A DNA stretch of 64,000 nucleotides from Rhynchospora pubera. Its lineage: Eukaryota > Streptophyta > Magnoliopsida > Poales > Cyperaceae. The stretch is from the NCBI GenBank assembly GCA_028095005.1, contig CM051459.1:280073229-280137228 (forward strand). Reading direction: 5' to 3'. The notes beneath the pieces are model-generated. The model worked only from the letters and a program-made list of their open reading frames with translations, was not told the origin of the DNA and made no database searches. Below are positions 45,811 to 57,879 of the stretch, in pieces. Within the stretch, counting starts at the first letter, position 1; each line of letters opens with the position of its first letter. The position numbers were made by a program, and so were the translations under genes.

Positions 45811-48555
45811 TCAGAGAAACCCACCGTCAGACCACTCTGACTTGCCACCATGACCACTTCCTTTGGTTGTGGGAGCATGACTATAACTATCAAAACCATC
45901 ATCCTTGCCATCATCCCATCCAGCCCAGTCATCATTGCTTGCCTGACCGCCCCTCGCATCACGCGTGTCAGCAACTTTAGTCTCCTTATTATCATCGCCC
46001 CAATCATCCCATGACGAACCTGCTGAGGTGTAATTTTTGGTTGAGTGGCCTTCATTGGAGTACCCTCCGCCGTTAGTCTCTCTGTTGAATTGTTGGTAGT
46101 AGCCATTTTGCTCATTTTCTGATCGAGACCAGTCATCTGCCTTCCAGTTGATGGTCCCTTCTTTTGAAAACTCTTCGACTTTCTGGGTGGCAATGGCCAT
46201 AACTCCTCTCATAATTCCCCATGTCCTGGAGCCAATCTCAGCTGTTTTGTTTGCTACAACATTTACTGTTTCATTCACCTTCTGATCATAACCACCTTCT
46301 CTCATCTGTCATCAAGCAGTAAGTATTGTAATTCGTATGTGAAATAAATAAACCACTAAAACAACCGAGTAGGAAAAGGATAGAGATAACAACTGATAAC
46401 TGATAGTTAACAAATTAGAAATAAGAAAATTGTAACTTCCGAACAGAAACAACCCCATCCATCGATAAAGATAAAATTATCACAGGAACCGGGATGGTCC
46501 AGCAGATCATAGACGTTTGAATAGTTTGCACAAACAGTATTAACTGAAATCTGATTAGTTTTTACTGAACCAGGTGATACCTATCGAGAGCTGCAGCACA
46601 AAAAACTCAAGATAACCATAACAGAAAGGATCTGTATCTGATGTTATGTTCATGTCAGGACATCCGATGTAAACTGAATGGGCCAGACAAAATAATTAAA
46701 ACTCTTCAGAGGGCTTCTTAGTCTTACAATCTGATATGATCTATTTGCGGTAGATCGAATGGTTCAGACATTACCAAAAAATACCGAGTGTACAAAATAA
46801 GACCTAACAAGCTTAATATCAACAGAAACCTAAAGAAATCAACAGAGCAGCAATGCAGTGAACTACCACACAAGACTAGTATTAGTATTTACTTAGCATA
46901 AATTGTCGATTGAAGGGAGATGACAATAGAGAAAGGTAAGTTCATGAAGACCCAGCAGCTTACAAAAAAAAATCAATTAATTTATAAAATTAAAAGATCA
47001 ACGTTTAACCAGATTTCAACAAACCAAAGCAAAGACAACACAACATATAAGTAGACAGAAAATGAAGCAAGCAATTTAAACGCACTAACATACAAGACTA
47101 ATTCCAGGAGAATTGGAAACTCCAAGTAGTAACATATTAAAAGGAGTGAGATATTATATAGTACCTTGGATTGAAATTCCTTGGTTCCAGCCTGGACAAC
47201 AGTTGCGGCTGACTGAGCAGCAGAAGCAGCAACAACTGACAGACGGCCAAGGCCCTGGCAATATAGAAATCCATGCAATTGTCAGGCCACAGAAAGAAAT
47301 AAGTTTCAATTTGACATCAAGGACCAGCAACCATAAGATCACAAGTAACGGCATTTGAAATGTTACTTGTTTTATGAATTCAGATGAAATTCTTTCTAAA
47401 TTGTGCTTGCAATTTTATATTTGTATATTAAAATAAATAACCAATAAACATGCTGGAAAACTTATCATTTATCTAAACAGCATGATCCTATCAAATAAGA
47501 ATTTATTTTAACCAGAGATGGGAGAGAGATTACCTTGCATAATGGATCTGTCCAGAAATACATCAAAAACTATATTTCAATGCTATCACTCTAAAATTAA
47601 ACAATTAATTGGTGGTGTCTCACATAAGAAAAGAGAAATCTTTTACAGTACCAAGGCAAACACAACATAGTTTAACATTTTGTATCAGTAAAATCTGCAA
47701 ACTATTATTACAACATACAAAGATCACAGAAGCTGATTGAGTTCTTACCTGAGAAACCACATTAAACATATCCCCCTGAGAAGCGGCCCCGTTATTCCTC
47801 TGGGCAGACGGTGCGGGGCTCGAGCCAAACCCAACATACTTGCCACCTTGGGAAGGGGGGAGTCCTTCAGGTTTCGATTCATTCTCTGCCATCTTTCTAG
47901 CAAAAAAGCTCTCTTTATTTGCCGCCGATGCCTCAAGCTGGGATCTTGTGTATATGTCCTCGGTAGATCTCGATCTCGGAGGCTGTCTCGACCCTCCTCC
48001 GCTGTTTCCAAACTCACCGACTGACTGATTCCTCCTCATGTCAGAATAATTGGACTTGACATCATCACCATCCCAGCTATCCCATCCGGAGTTGGAATTA
48101 TTATAACTGGTGCCGTTATTGCCGCTCCTGGATCCAGATCCAAGAGGAGGCTTCCTTGAGGAGAGGTTTTCCCTTACGACAGGTGGGTCCTGCCAAGATC
48201 TCCCCTCGGCCAAGGCCTGGATGCGGTCCCGGTACACGGAGGCAGCCTTGGTGTTGTACTTGGTCACGATGTCGGTCTCCTTGGGGATGCCATACTGCGA
48301 CAGGAAGGAATTGAGGCGGTCGTTGCCGCCGGCTTCCATCTTCTTGAGCTGGATCTCAGACCAGGAATCCATGGTGACGGATCGAACGAAGCTGATGTGG
48401 ACGCCGAGGCCGCGGTGCTTCCCCGAGCACTCCAGGCACATGAAGATGCCGTACGACACCGAGGCCCATTGTGGGTTCTTCTGCGCGCAATCCACACAGG
48501 TCTTGTTGCCAAATTGCGATTGTAGATCTCTCAATCGTCGCGCCGACGCCGCCAT
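45811..48555 (-). CDS. AGD7: ADP-ribosylation factor GTPase-activating protein, AGD6/AGD7 type
   Basis: Three exons on the minus strand: 48555-47749, 47254-47165, 46305-45811, with GT-AG introns, joining to 463 residues (AGD7 is about 456). The ArfGAP domain is at the N-terminus: zinc ligands Cys20, Cys23, Cys40 and Cys43 (C-x2-C-x16-C-x2-C) and the arginine finger Arg48 in SGKHRGLG. Then come the family blocks STEDIYTRSQLEASAANKE and GLPPSQGGKYVGFG, the short middle exon (GLGRLSVVAASAAQ), and a C-terminal ETVNVVANKTAEIG / RTWGIMRGVMAIA region followed by tryptophan/aspartate-rich WDDWG and GWAGWDDG motifs. These proteins stimulate GTP hydrolysis by ARF1 at the Golgi. AGD6 and AGD7 cannot be separated here. 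The start is the family's MAA...RRLRDLQSQ. Confidence 0.94.
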
Positions 48556-48585
48556 GGGGAAGACTCCTAAAGATCGAGATCTGAA

Positions 48586-48645
48586 GGGGGGGGGGGGTCG
48601 ACGATGAAGTTAGTCGCTCTCTCTCTCTCTCTCTCTCCCTCTATT
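48586..48645. repeat. G-run and (CT)n tract in the ArfGAP leader
   Basis: A run of about 10 G at 48586-48596 and a (CT)n tract at 48616-48637 lie within 90 bp upstream of the start codon on the minus strand (C-run and GA-repeat in the transcript). CT/GA tracts are common near plant transcription starts. Confidence 0.8.
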
Positions 48646-49640
48646 CGATTTTGGAGTTCCTCTTTGTTTTTTTCTGTGCGGTCGGTGGCAAGAGGGAAAG
48701 AGGGAAAGGAGAGAGGCGGGAGGCGGGTGGAAGGAAAGAGCAACGGTGCGAACGGGTAAATGAGTCTAGAATCCAGATAGACGTGTCAGATTTAGTGGAT
48801 TGACAGATATGCCCCTCAGATTCGGACGAAAATATCCTTCGTCGGCGGGCGACACCAAACCAGCAAATGAGGACTTTTTCGGGTTTTTCTTGTAATGTCT
48901 GATCCCCTGCTGGGATGCGAAACGGGCCTTGTTCGGTTTTTCACTGTAATCATGTCGTATTTTCGTTTTTCGATTCAATAGTATTATTATTGGCAGTGTA
49001 GATCCTGGCTGAAATAATTAAAACCATGAAATATCATGATGGGGGGTGTCCATTGCTAACACGTTCGATTCAAGGGCACAAGGAGAGTACAGGATTGAGA
49101 TAGGCAAGTGTAATATACTTATATACATATATTATACGTATATAAAAATTGTATTTTTCTTATTGTGGGGAAATTAAAAAATTATTATTATTTAATACTG
49201 TATGAATAAAAAGATTAAATTGTATTATTTTTCCAGATAATATGGAGGTTTGTCTTTCCTCTTTTTTTTTAATATAAATTAGGATCAAGTTTTCCAACTT
49301 ATTTTTAAATTAAATGTCTATAAAGACCTCCAGCGGGTTTCAACATTTTTATTGGGTTATTATTAAATTTTTATTTTAATACCAGCGTCTGTAATTTTTA
49401 TTAGAAAATTCGAATGTTTGTTTAAAATGTAGGGAACGTGTTGATACTTGATCACTAACTTCTTCGACTATCCGGAAGATTATCATTTCAATTTGTTGAG
49501 CTCGAATATTAAATATTAAATTCAAGATGTTTTGAAAGCTAAGATAAATAAAAATTTGGTAAATTGCACAGTGGATTTGAATTTTTTCGGTTTAAAATTT
49601 CAGTCCGCCGCCGAGTTATCGTGTATATATATATAGAGGA
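48646..49640. other. ArfGAP promoter region and intergenic
   Basis: Promoter of the minus-strand ArfGAP gene presumably occupies the first few hundred bases. No other gene or element was recognised; the rest is AT-rich. Confidence 0.4.
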
Positions 49641-50027
49641 TGGCTAATGTGCCATAGATGGCACAGAGGGTCCCGTGCCATAGAGTCGTTTTTCAAGATC
49701 CAAAATTCAAATGCTCAATTCGAACCGTTCAAGTTATTCACCATATTAAAATACACTTGGAGACCAAATTTTATATTTTTTCGAATTTTTCTGCTATTTA
49801 TTATGATATTTTAAAAAACGTTATAATTGGAGTATTTCAGACCCTCCAATTTGAACATATCAAAATAAATAGAAAAAAAAATTAAAAAATATAAAATTTG
49901 GTCTTCAATGGTATTTCAATATGGTGATCAATTTGAACCGTTTGGATTCACTGATTGAATTTCGGATCTTCAAAAAATTATTCAAAAAAGACGTCTATGG
50001 CATTGCTATCTATGACACTTTAGCCCA
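49641..50027. mobile_element. Foldback MITE, about 387 bp, long inverted repeat
   Basis: The ends TGGCTAATGTGCCATAGATG and (inverted) TGGGCTAAAGTGTCATAGAT match at about 18 of 22. The two halves are inverted copies of each other along most of their length (for example ATTCGAACCGTTCAA on the left and TTTGAACCGTTTGGAT inverted on the right; AGACCAAATTTTATATTTTT and AAAATATAAAATTTGGTCTT in the centre). It is flanked by (TA)n-containing sequence on both sides. Confidence 0.75.
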
Positions 50028-50247
50028 CCTCTCTCTCTATATATATATATATAACTATAAAGTTATTGATCTGAAAAAAAATAATTTTAAAATTTTAAAG
50101 AAAAACGTAAGTTTGGTTTTGCAATTTATTCAAATCGAGGGTGGCGAGTGTCAGGCTGCCATTGTCTAAATTTGGCATTCGATGTATTTTTTTTTATTAT
50201 TTTATCAGTAGATCATGCGTCCTGATGTGAGAATCTTTAAATTATTA

Positions 50248-50275
50248 CTAGCAACAGTATCGCGCTTCGCGCGAT
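50248..50275 (-). mobile_element. Helitron-like 3' terminus (minus orientation)
   Basis: On the minus strand the hairpin ATCGCGC-GAA-GCGCGAT (50275-50259) is followed by seven bases and then CTAG (50251-50248), next to a T. Hairpin plus CTRR plus T is the canonical Helitron 3' end, although the spacer is a little shorter than usual. The 5' terminus, which would lie to the right, was not established; ATTACTAGTAAAAA on the minus strand at about 55580 is one candidate. No Rep/helicase gene was seen. Confidence 0.45.
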
Positions 50276-53200
50276 TTTGTTTTATTTTCCATTTTTTTTT
50301 GTTGATTTTAGTATTATAGTGTTATTTTTATGCGTTGAAAAAAATATAAAAATTAAGAAAATAGAAATTCAAATTTTTTTATTGCATATCTTCATCTTAT
50401 TGTAGCATGGAATCAATTAATAAGTAAACATACATAAAACGACTAAAGATTAATAAATAACCAACTAATATTGTTATCCTGTTTTGGTCAATGCCATAAA
50501 GCCATCATATATATTTTTCATTTACTCATCCTATTGAGGAAGAAGGTGCACCATAAGTGGCATCAAGCCATCCCATTTTTTTTTTATACTCAGCCATCGA
50601 GAAAGATGTACGATAAAGCCGTCATGTTCTTTGTGAGACTCTCACCATAATTTGTTTGCAATTAGTGAATTTAAATGTCGGGCCAGCTCCAGCATTCCTA
50701 TCCTATCCTACAAAAGAAAAATAGATTACCCAGACAATAAAAAATTAAATAAAATAAATAAACCCTGAAGCTTTCTACCCCATTATGTCATCAAATTAAA
50801 ATTAAGGTCATCGTTCTATTCATACCTTGCTTATTCTCGCACTTTAATGGTGCGAGAATAAGCAAGGTATGTCATGCGCAATCGAAATTAGTTTATTATT
50901 TATTCGAGAAGGTTTACACAAACAATGAGACCTACAATTAGCTTCAATTGCTCCATTGCTAAGTTCTCTAAGAAATAAAGATGTCTATACTGGCATGGAT
51001 CCAAACATATAGGAACAGAAAATCCTCAAAAAACATTTGCTCTTTAAACCTTTATAAAAATCTGTATGTAAACAATTATGATAACAGTATTCACGATAAT
51101 GAATTAATAGTGCATCAGACGATAAAATTGTTATTTGACAGAAAGAGTACCTGATTAGGAGTCAAAGGAGCTACTGAATTTCAAAATTGATCTTGCGGAG
51201 ATGAGAGAGTATCGGATCCCCAAGTCCACCAGACTTGTTGTCAGTTTGAACTCATATAATGTGTAAGAACTGCAATTTGATCTTAATTAATTGCAACATA
51301 GTTGCCATTTTTTGGAAATGGATTCAGCAAAAAAAACAATCTTCAAATGAATATCAGTACATAGTCACATACCACATTGTCAACTTACACACCATGAATT
51401 TCAGCATCCAACTTCTCAAATTCTCCATCCATGCGATGGTCTATTTAGAACTAAAAGGAATTGAAATGATGAGCTAAGCTCTGCAAAGTAACCCTCATGT
51501 CTCTTCACTGTAGCATGTTCTACAGAATTAGAAATAATTGAAATATATCTTTCAATTAAGCCTTCTTGTATCTATTTGATCACTTCGGTAAATTCTTCCA
51601 TCGTAATTTTTTTTTAGAAAAAGCAAGCATAGAGGCCAATTAAATTTAGCAAAACAATTAAATCAATAGACTGTCACAACTGGAATATCATGGAGAAAAA
51701 ATACACTTAACTCCCTAAACCTAAAGCTCTGAACCAAAACGCAACCCTGATGCATAATGTGAACTGGCTAGCTACAACCTTCCCCAAATCATCCCTACAA
51801 CAGCAGTAGAACTCTTATTACTCGTCCAGAGAATAAAGAGATCATGCCAATAAACACAAACCACACTGAAAAACAAAAGAAAATGCTTTCCTGAGTGAAG
51901 TAACTGTATTTGTGGTTGCCAACACAGATGCATCACTAAACTAAGTCTTCAATGAACTTTACTATACTTTATTAAAAAATGAAAATTGCATATTCACATC
52001 ATAAAAAGGAAATATTTCAATAAAAGATCCAAAAATAATGAAATTGATATATATAAATAATTTCAAATTATTAGCCAAAAAAAATGAAATAGTAAAGGTG
52101 ATCCTCATCAAGGAAAAATATGAGCTCATTCCAGCCTTATTTTAATTATAGAAAATTATTATTTCCATCCAATCTTGCAATCAATATCACGTGGATCAAA
52201 TATCAACATCAAAATAGCACAACCAATAATTCACCAATAATTCGGCCTTCATCAGTTAATAGTTCATGCATGCAATTATCTTTCATAGGTAAACAACAAA
52301 GATTTGACCTTCAATTAACATACATACCCAATGTACTGATGAGACTTTTTTTTAGTGATCAGATAATGAACTTGAGTTAGTCATTGGTTATTTGGTTGTA
52401 TAATTCTCTCAGCCATCCTATGAAGTCCTGCAAATTTGAACCATTTAAGATGACATCAGTGTAAAGCACATAGAAATCATGCCACATGTGTATTGCATAT
52501 AGAATATCTCCTATGCTGCTGGATTAAAACTTTATTCAATCTACATCCCAATAAATTGTTTGAATAACAATTCAATAGTATCATATTGCTATGTCAAAGG
52601 AGAATATAATTATTAATCGACTTATTGGTATTATCTAATTGTTATTCACATGTAAAAAAGTTGTATGCATATTATTGATTATGTTGAAATATTTCACAGA
52701 AACAATCAAAACGCAGGATGAGGCTAAATTTTGAATTAAAAAAAATGGTTCACAAATTCAGTATGTGCACGCCCGTACAGAGTTATTGATGTCTTTTAGG
52801 TATCAACTAAATCTTTATTTTGCGGTAACAACTGTTATCATAACCAATGTGATATTGGACCCTCAATTATGAATATGGGAAAGATCTAAATCTGGTTTTA
52901 CTGAGCAATACCTTCCCTAATGGCTTCCTCAAAATAGAAACATGAACAAACTCTTTCGCAGAGTGTGTTCATATGCACCTTCATATTATGAGACAAATAA
53001 AAAATAAATTTATAATTGATAGGAATTGTGTAAACTATAAAGCTTAACCCATCATATAAAGCATAGAAAATATTCATTTAGTAATTGCTTCTTAGAAAAT
53101 GTACCTCGGTTTCTACTCTATCGTCCTCCAACAATCATCATGCCAAGGTTTCATATGACAATATTACAATAATCTAATATTATTTATATGAATTTTAAAA

Positions 53201-54791
53201 AACTTGAGAAATGGTTGCAGAATGTTTAATAATATAAACATAATACCTTACTCATTATTCATTATTATAGCACCTTGAAACAGGTTGAAATCCATGATGG
53301 AAATGCAACTCTATCTTAGCTAAAGGCCTAAAACTAACATAATCTAGGGATTATTAGACAATGAGATGAAGAAACATGACAAATGAAACTAATTTAAATA
53401 TATTAATAAGTATTATGCAATACACTGGTGAATAATATGTTTGGTAAGCATGCTTTCTTGTTCAACCATACTGTATATAATTGTTGAGCACCATAACAAA
53501 GCTGAATTAATGGACCAGAACTATAGGAGAATGAAATTCGTAACAACAATTATATACTGCAGGAATTACACAACCAGGTATATATGTTATGATTTTTCTT
53601 TATTCAGCCACTATCTAACCAATTGTTTTAGCTATATATACACTCGCAGTTAAAATAAGTGAAAATCACCTTCAAGAAATAACAATTCACCTTTATTAGA
53701 GGATGCAGGCAACATATTATGACATCCAGGAATTGAGAATCCTCTAATCTAATTTTGTTTCATAAAAAAGAATTAGAAATAATCAGTGAGTCCCTTCTAC
53801 AAAGTGGCCTAGATAGTCATGAAACAGATACCCCGCAGAGGAAATAAAGTAAAATTATAAACAATTAGAGCATCTCTTATACAAAAGGGCTGGTTATACC
53901 ATCTCCATCCCTTTTTCCCTTCTTTCATGAAGCTCTCAACTACATGAACTTCCTAAGGAATGCAGTTAAATAAAATTACAAATATTCATAACTTTCCTTT
54001 CTTGTAGTGAGAGAGAGAATTATCCTATTTTCTATTTTAATGAAAATTCTATGTATCTAAGCAAAGAAAAAGAAGAAAAAAAGAAACAACTGCATAGTTA
54101 ATATCTCTGGCTTACCATTAAACACCAACCTCCGATCAAACAATTATAGTTGACAAATGTCCATTCTACTTGAAGCACCTAAAAATGAATAAGTAAAAAA
54201 TTAAAATCGTAGTTAATTACAAAAATAAAACAATTAAAGAGAAGCACATTTACCCTGGTGGTAATATTGACAGACCTATAAATGTTTCTCACAGGAATCC
54301 ACTGACTTCCCTTTGCCTAACGGTCAAAACCTAGCACGAATGAAGAAGATGAAGACGCTAATCTCTCAAAAATCGAAGGGAGACTCAAAATCAAGGCTCT
54401 AAACTGCAGCTCCTTAGCAAAATAGAAGAAGACAGAAAGTATCCGGCCGCCTAAGCAGCAGAATGCTCCAGATCGAGAATTTTCAAAGGCGGCGAGTTCT
54501 TTCTGAAGCACAGGGAGAGAGAGAGAGAGAATAGCTGATATGGGTGATCAGAAATGAGGGATGAGAGAAAGGCTCCTTATTCCGTACACAACCCACGTGT
54601 ATAAAATCGAGAGTGTCGAATCCAACAGATAGAGGCGTCTATTGAGTAAACCTTTTTCCCCTCCTCTGCTGTCTCTGCCTAATGCCCCCCCCCCTCTCAA
54701 AATCACTCTTCTTCTGTTTATTTTTTTTTTCTTTGGTGGTGGAGAAAAGGAGGAGAGCAATTGAGAAGGAGATGAGAGGAAGGGGGAGAGT
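50276..54791. other. Gene-free AT-rich stretch, possibly Helitron interior or a non-coding transcript
   Basis: No protein domain was found in any frame. The part at 54300-54800 is less AT-rich and carries (GA)n and CT-rich tracts like a plant leader on the minus strand, and donor-like minus-strand strings (GTAAGC at about 54112, GTAAAT at about 54250) follow it. This could be a spliced non-coding RNA, but nothing in the sequence proves transcription. Confidence 0.35.
50821..50871. repeat. Perfect 22-bp inverted repeat with 7-nt loop
   Basis: The arms 50821-50842 (starting CATACCTTGCTTATTC) and 50850-50871 are perfectly complementary, separated by TTTAATG. The pairing does not extend beyond the arms. 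It is too short to be a typical plant miRNA precursor and has no evident transposon ends. Confidence 0.9.
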
Positions 54792-54978
54792 ATCCTCTGG
54801 ATGGTTGTATTCAACCATCCAGTGGACGTCTTTCGATCCGAGCCGTCCGATTTAATCTCAACGGTTAGATCTTTTCGGGCCTATCAATCCAGGTATCATG
54901 CACGGGGCATCTATAGCCATTGAGATTAAATCAGACGGCTGAGATCGAAAACCATCCATGGATGGCCATCCAGAGGAT
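54792..54978. mobile_element. MITE, ATCCTCTGGATGG termini, 187 bp
   Basis: Perfect 13-bp terminal inverted repeats ATCCTCTGGATGG / CCATCCAGAGGAT. The core GGGCCTATCAATCCAGGTA...CATTGAGATTAAATCAGACG is shared with the element at 55175-55361, so they belong to one family. The target-site duplication is unclear. Confidence 0.75.
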
Positions 54979-55174
54979 GCAGTTCCGAGAGGAAGGAGGC
55001 GAGAGGGAGAGTACAGCGACCATGAAGTCATGGACCCTGGAGAAAAGAATTGAAAAGGAGAGACGATTTCTTCGAGCGTATCAACGGCGGAGAAAACAAC
55101 GATTTTGATCGATGAAATGAACAGTCGATATTGATTGCTGACGTCACCAAAAAACACTGTAGAAAAGGCCCCTA

Positions 55175-55361
55175 GAAATGGAATCCCCATCCGCTCCCGC
55201 GCGGGACCGTCCAACACAGCCTACGAACCGTCCGATCTGATCTGGACGGTTCGGGCCTATCAATCTAGTTACATGCACGGGGCTCCCTTTGTCATTGAGA
55301 TTAAATCAGACGGCTCTGATTCCTGCGCTGCACGGTCCCGCGCGTGACTGGATTTCATTTC
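55175..55361. mobile_element. MITE, GAAATGGAATCC termini, 187 bp, TSD CTA
   Basis: The outer ends GAAATGGAATCC and (inverted) GAAATGAAATCC, plus a perfect inner pair CGCGCGGGACCGT / ACGGTCCCGCGCG (55198-55210 and 55332-55344), flanked by CTA on both sides (55172-55174, 55362-55364). The core GGGCCTATCAATCTAGTTAC...CATTGAGATTAAATCAGACG is shared with the 54792 copy. Confidence 0.75.
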
Positions 55362-56571
55362 CTAGAAATGGAGTATTTTTTTATTTTTCTCAAACAACCC
55401 AACGAGAATCAGTCGTCTTTTTAATGAAGTGAGCTTGATATATATTATTAAAATCATAACAAATTTATGATTTATTTTTTATTTTGGTAACCATGCATTC
55501 TATTATTATGTAAAATTAGTTTGTTGCTGATGTTATATTTATTTTAATACATTACACGCACCCGTTTTTTTTACTAGTAATGTAGAAATTCAAAATTTCA
55601 AATTAAGCTTATTGGAAAGATGCTCAAATGTTTTTTTTTTCCTGGATCAGCAAGATAAGAATTTTTTATCATTAATTCATGTCAGGTTGAAAACAAAATT
55701 GAACCAGTTGTAGGGATTAGAAGACTCCCTTTAAAATAGGTATTCAAAATTGTGTACCTTCAAGGATAGATCATCAAAATTCCAACCTAATATTTAGTTT
55801 TTACTTAAAAAAACCGATTTTATAACCGGAACAACAATTAACCCTTGATAAAAGACTTAATTTAAAAAAAAAAAAGATTGTCAGGGCTGAAATTATTTTA
55901 TAGTTTTTCTAAATTTAAAATTCATTTGATAAGTTTCTAAATGTTTGATTTGGAATTTATATATTTAATTAAATAACCTTTTTCGATTTAAAGCATCGGT
56001 TTGATTTAATTTTTACGATTTCCTCATCGCTGAGAAATGCTTTTCTTGTTGCATATTTTGGTGTTTCGGAGCCCGGAGGATACAAAAAAAAAAAAAAAAA
56101 GCTTGATCTGAATCCCAAATCGACGATGATCAATACAACCATAGAGCGCGTTAGGCGTCACATATTTTGTAGTTTATTACAAAAGGGAATACGAGCTAGA
56201 TTAAGTGCCACCATTAAATATTTCAAACGAGCCACCAGAGGTTAGTTTTTATCACTTTTCGGTGGGAATCTGATGCGGTCCACTAACATTTGTTGCCAAT
56301 CTGCTGCATTATTTTCATAAAAAAAATGTTGCATTTTCTTATCTTATCTCCCTCCTAAATAAAGTCCTACTAAAAAGAGAGAGGCAAACTTCAGTACCTC
56401 TTTTATTTTTGTTCCGTTGATAAGCAATCTCGACTGTTTTGTTTGGTATAAATTTACTGTGTGTTCGGATGAATTTAAATGAAAATTACCTCAATTTTCC
56501 CATTTCATTCCACTAAAAATCCATGAGAAACAATTTCTTTCCGCTGTTAATACGAGGTTGTAAAATTTTGT

Positions 56572-56739
56572 GGGGCTGTTTGGATCGCTTAGAAATTTGG
56601 AGAATTTGGGAAAGTTGCAATTCCTATGAATAAATTTATTGGGAAGTATGCAACTTTGTGAAAAATTTGGATTGTTTATAATAAATTTATGGTAAGAAGA
56701 TGAAATTTTCCAAATTTCTTGGAGAATCCAAACAGCCCC
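56572..56739. mobile_element. MITE, GGGGCTGTTTGGATCGCTTAG termini
   Basis: 168 bp with ends GGGGCTGTTTGGATCGC and GAATCCAAACAGCCCC. It shares ATAAATTTATTGGGAAGT and GGATTGTTTATAATAAATTT with the copy at 21184 and is the best-preserved pair of the family. Confidence 0.8.
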
Positions 56740-57100
56740 GTAGAGACAACAAAGCGATAACTCTTTTATTTATCCAATGGTTGGAATAAAAATAAAATGA
56801 GGTCTGCCATTCGCTTCGAGAATAACAACTGATATGATCTTCATAAATAATTAAGCTTTAAAATTTTCTTTCGTCGAACTCAACAGACAAACAAGTTAGA
56901 ACTCTTTATTAAAATTCAAACTTGAAGCCCGAAGCCTTTGGCAATAGAAGTCATTGTCACTTTTCTTTTATTGCCATCCTCAGTATGATTTATTAAAATA
57001 AAAATGAATCCAAATCACGTTTATTTTGATAAAAACAATACATTCTTTTAAGGATGTGTTCTAGAACTAATATCAGAGGTGAGGGGGATGAGACGAAGAA

Positions 57101-57102
<2 letters not shown>

Positions 57103-57163
<61 letters not shown>
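57103..57163. repeat. (AAT)n microsatellite
   Basis: About 20 uninterrupted AAT units, ending in GATGATG. Confidence 0.95.
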
Positions 57164-57165
<2 letters not shown>

Positions 57166-57613
57166 TGATCTGCTCGCAAGCTATTACTTGCTCGAGAATG
57201 AGATCGAAGGCACATAAATAAAGAGGAGACGAGGCAATCGAAAAAAAATGATTTTACGGAGCATTAATCTCCCTTACACCTTCTTCGTCGTTATAGTATT
57301 ATTAAAGAGCACATTTTATACTAGACAAGTGGGTAAAAACGAACGAATAATAAAGTAATTTCAATATATATTTATTGTTTAAGGCCTTGATCACGTTTAA
57401 AATAAACTAAAAAAATTATAAAGTTTTTGACCAATGTTTCAACTTTCAAGCAAATATAAGCCGCACCCAATCTGTTGTCATAAGGGCTTACACGGTTATT
57501 GTTAATACTCTGAAGAAGGGTTTAAAAAAATAATTACCGGGGGGCGGAATTGCAAAAGGAGTTCAATAGACAGTAGCACACATTTCCATTATCTCTGCCA
57601 GTCGTAAAGCCCA

Positions 57614-57621
57614 AAACCCTA
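57614..57621 (+). promoter_or_regulatory. Telo-box upstream of ELP1
   Basis: AAACCCTA 259 bp upstream of the ELP1 start codon, in a CCCAAAACCCTACACGG context with a less AT-rich, CT-containing leader following. Typical of promoters of broadly expressed plant genes; function inferred. Confidence 0.45.
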
Positions 57622-57879
57622 CACGGCCGTGTACTCGCTCAAACAAACAAAGAAGACGGCTCTTTGTCCGGCGAGACTCACAGCTCAAGTCTCCCTCTTG
57701 CAACTCTCCATCAGTCCCAATTTTATTTTTCCTTCTCAAAGATCAAAATCCATCCGCCTAGGCCTTGCTGCTTACCGTCTTCCTCACATCTGTTTGGTTT
57801 AGGCCAGAGGATTTGGTTTGAGCTTTCGGTCCCTCATCTATAATAGGCTTACTGGTGCTCGAGACGAAAGGCTGCGAAA

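Larger units (their letters stand above)
55365..57540. other. Intergenic, MITE and microsatellite only
   Basis: AT-rich DNA with the MITE at 56572-56739 and the (AAT)n tract at 57103-57163. No coding or RNA gene was recognised. Long A-runs occur at about 55863 and 56084. Confidence 0.5.

Noticed and set aside
45786..46193. 135-codon minus-strand frame overlapping the last ArfGAP exon
   Set aside because: It is in another frame of the same exon; the family C-terminus is read in the 46305-45811 frame.
48110..48607. 165-codon plus-strand frame opposite the ArfGAP first exon
   Set aside because: It is a shadow of the real minus-strand coding exon; the ArfGAP zinc motif is on the minus strand.
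51460..51530. Possible box C/D snoRNA (ATGATGA at about 51464)
   Set aside because: No CTGA box D at suitable distance and no terminal stem.
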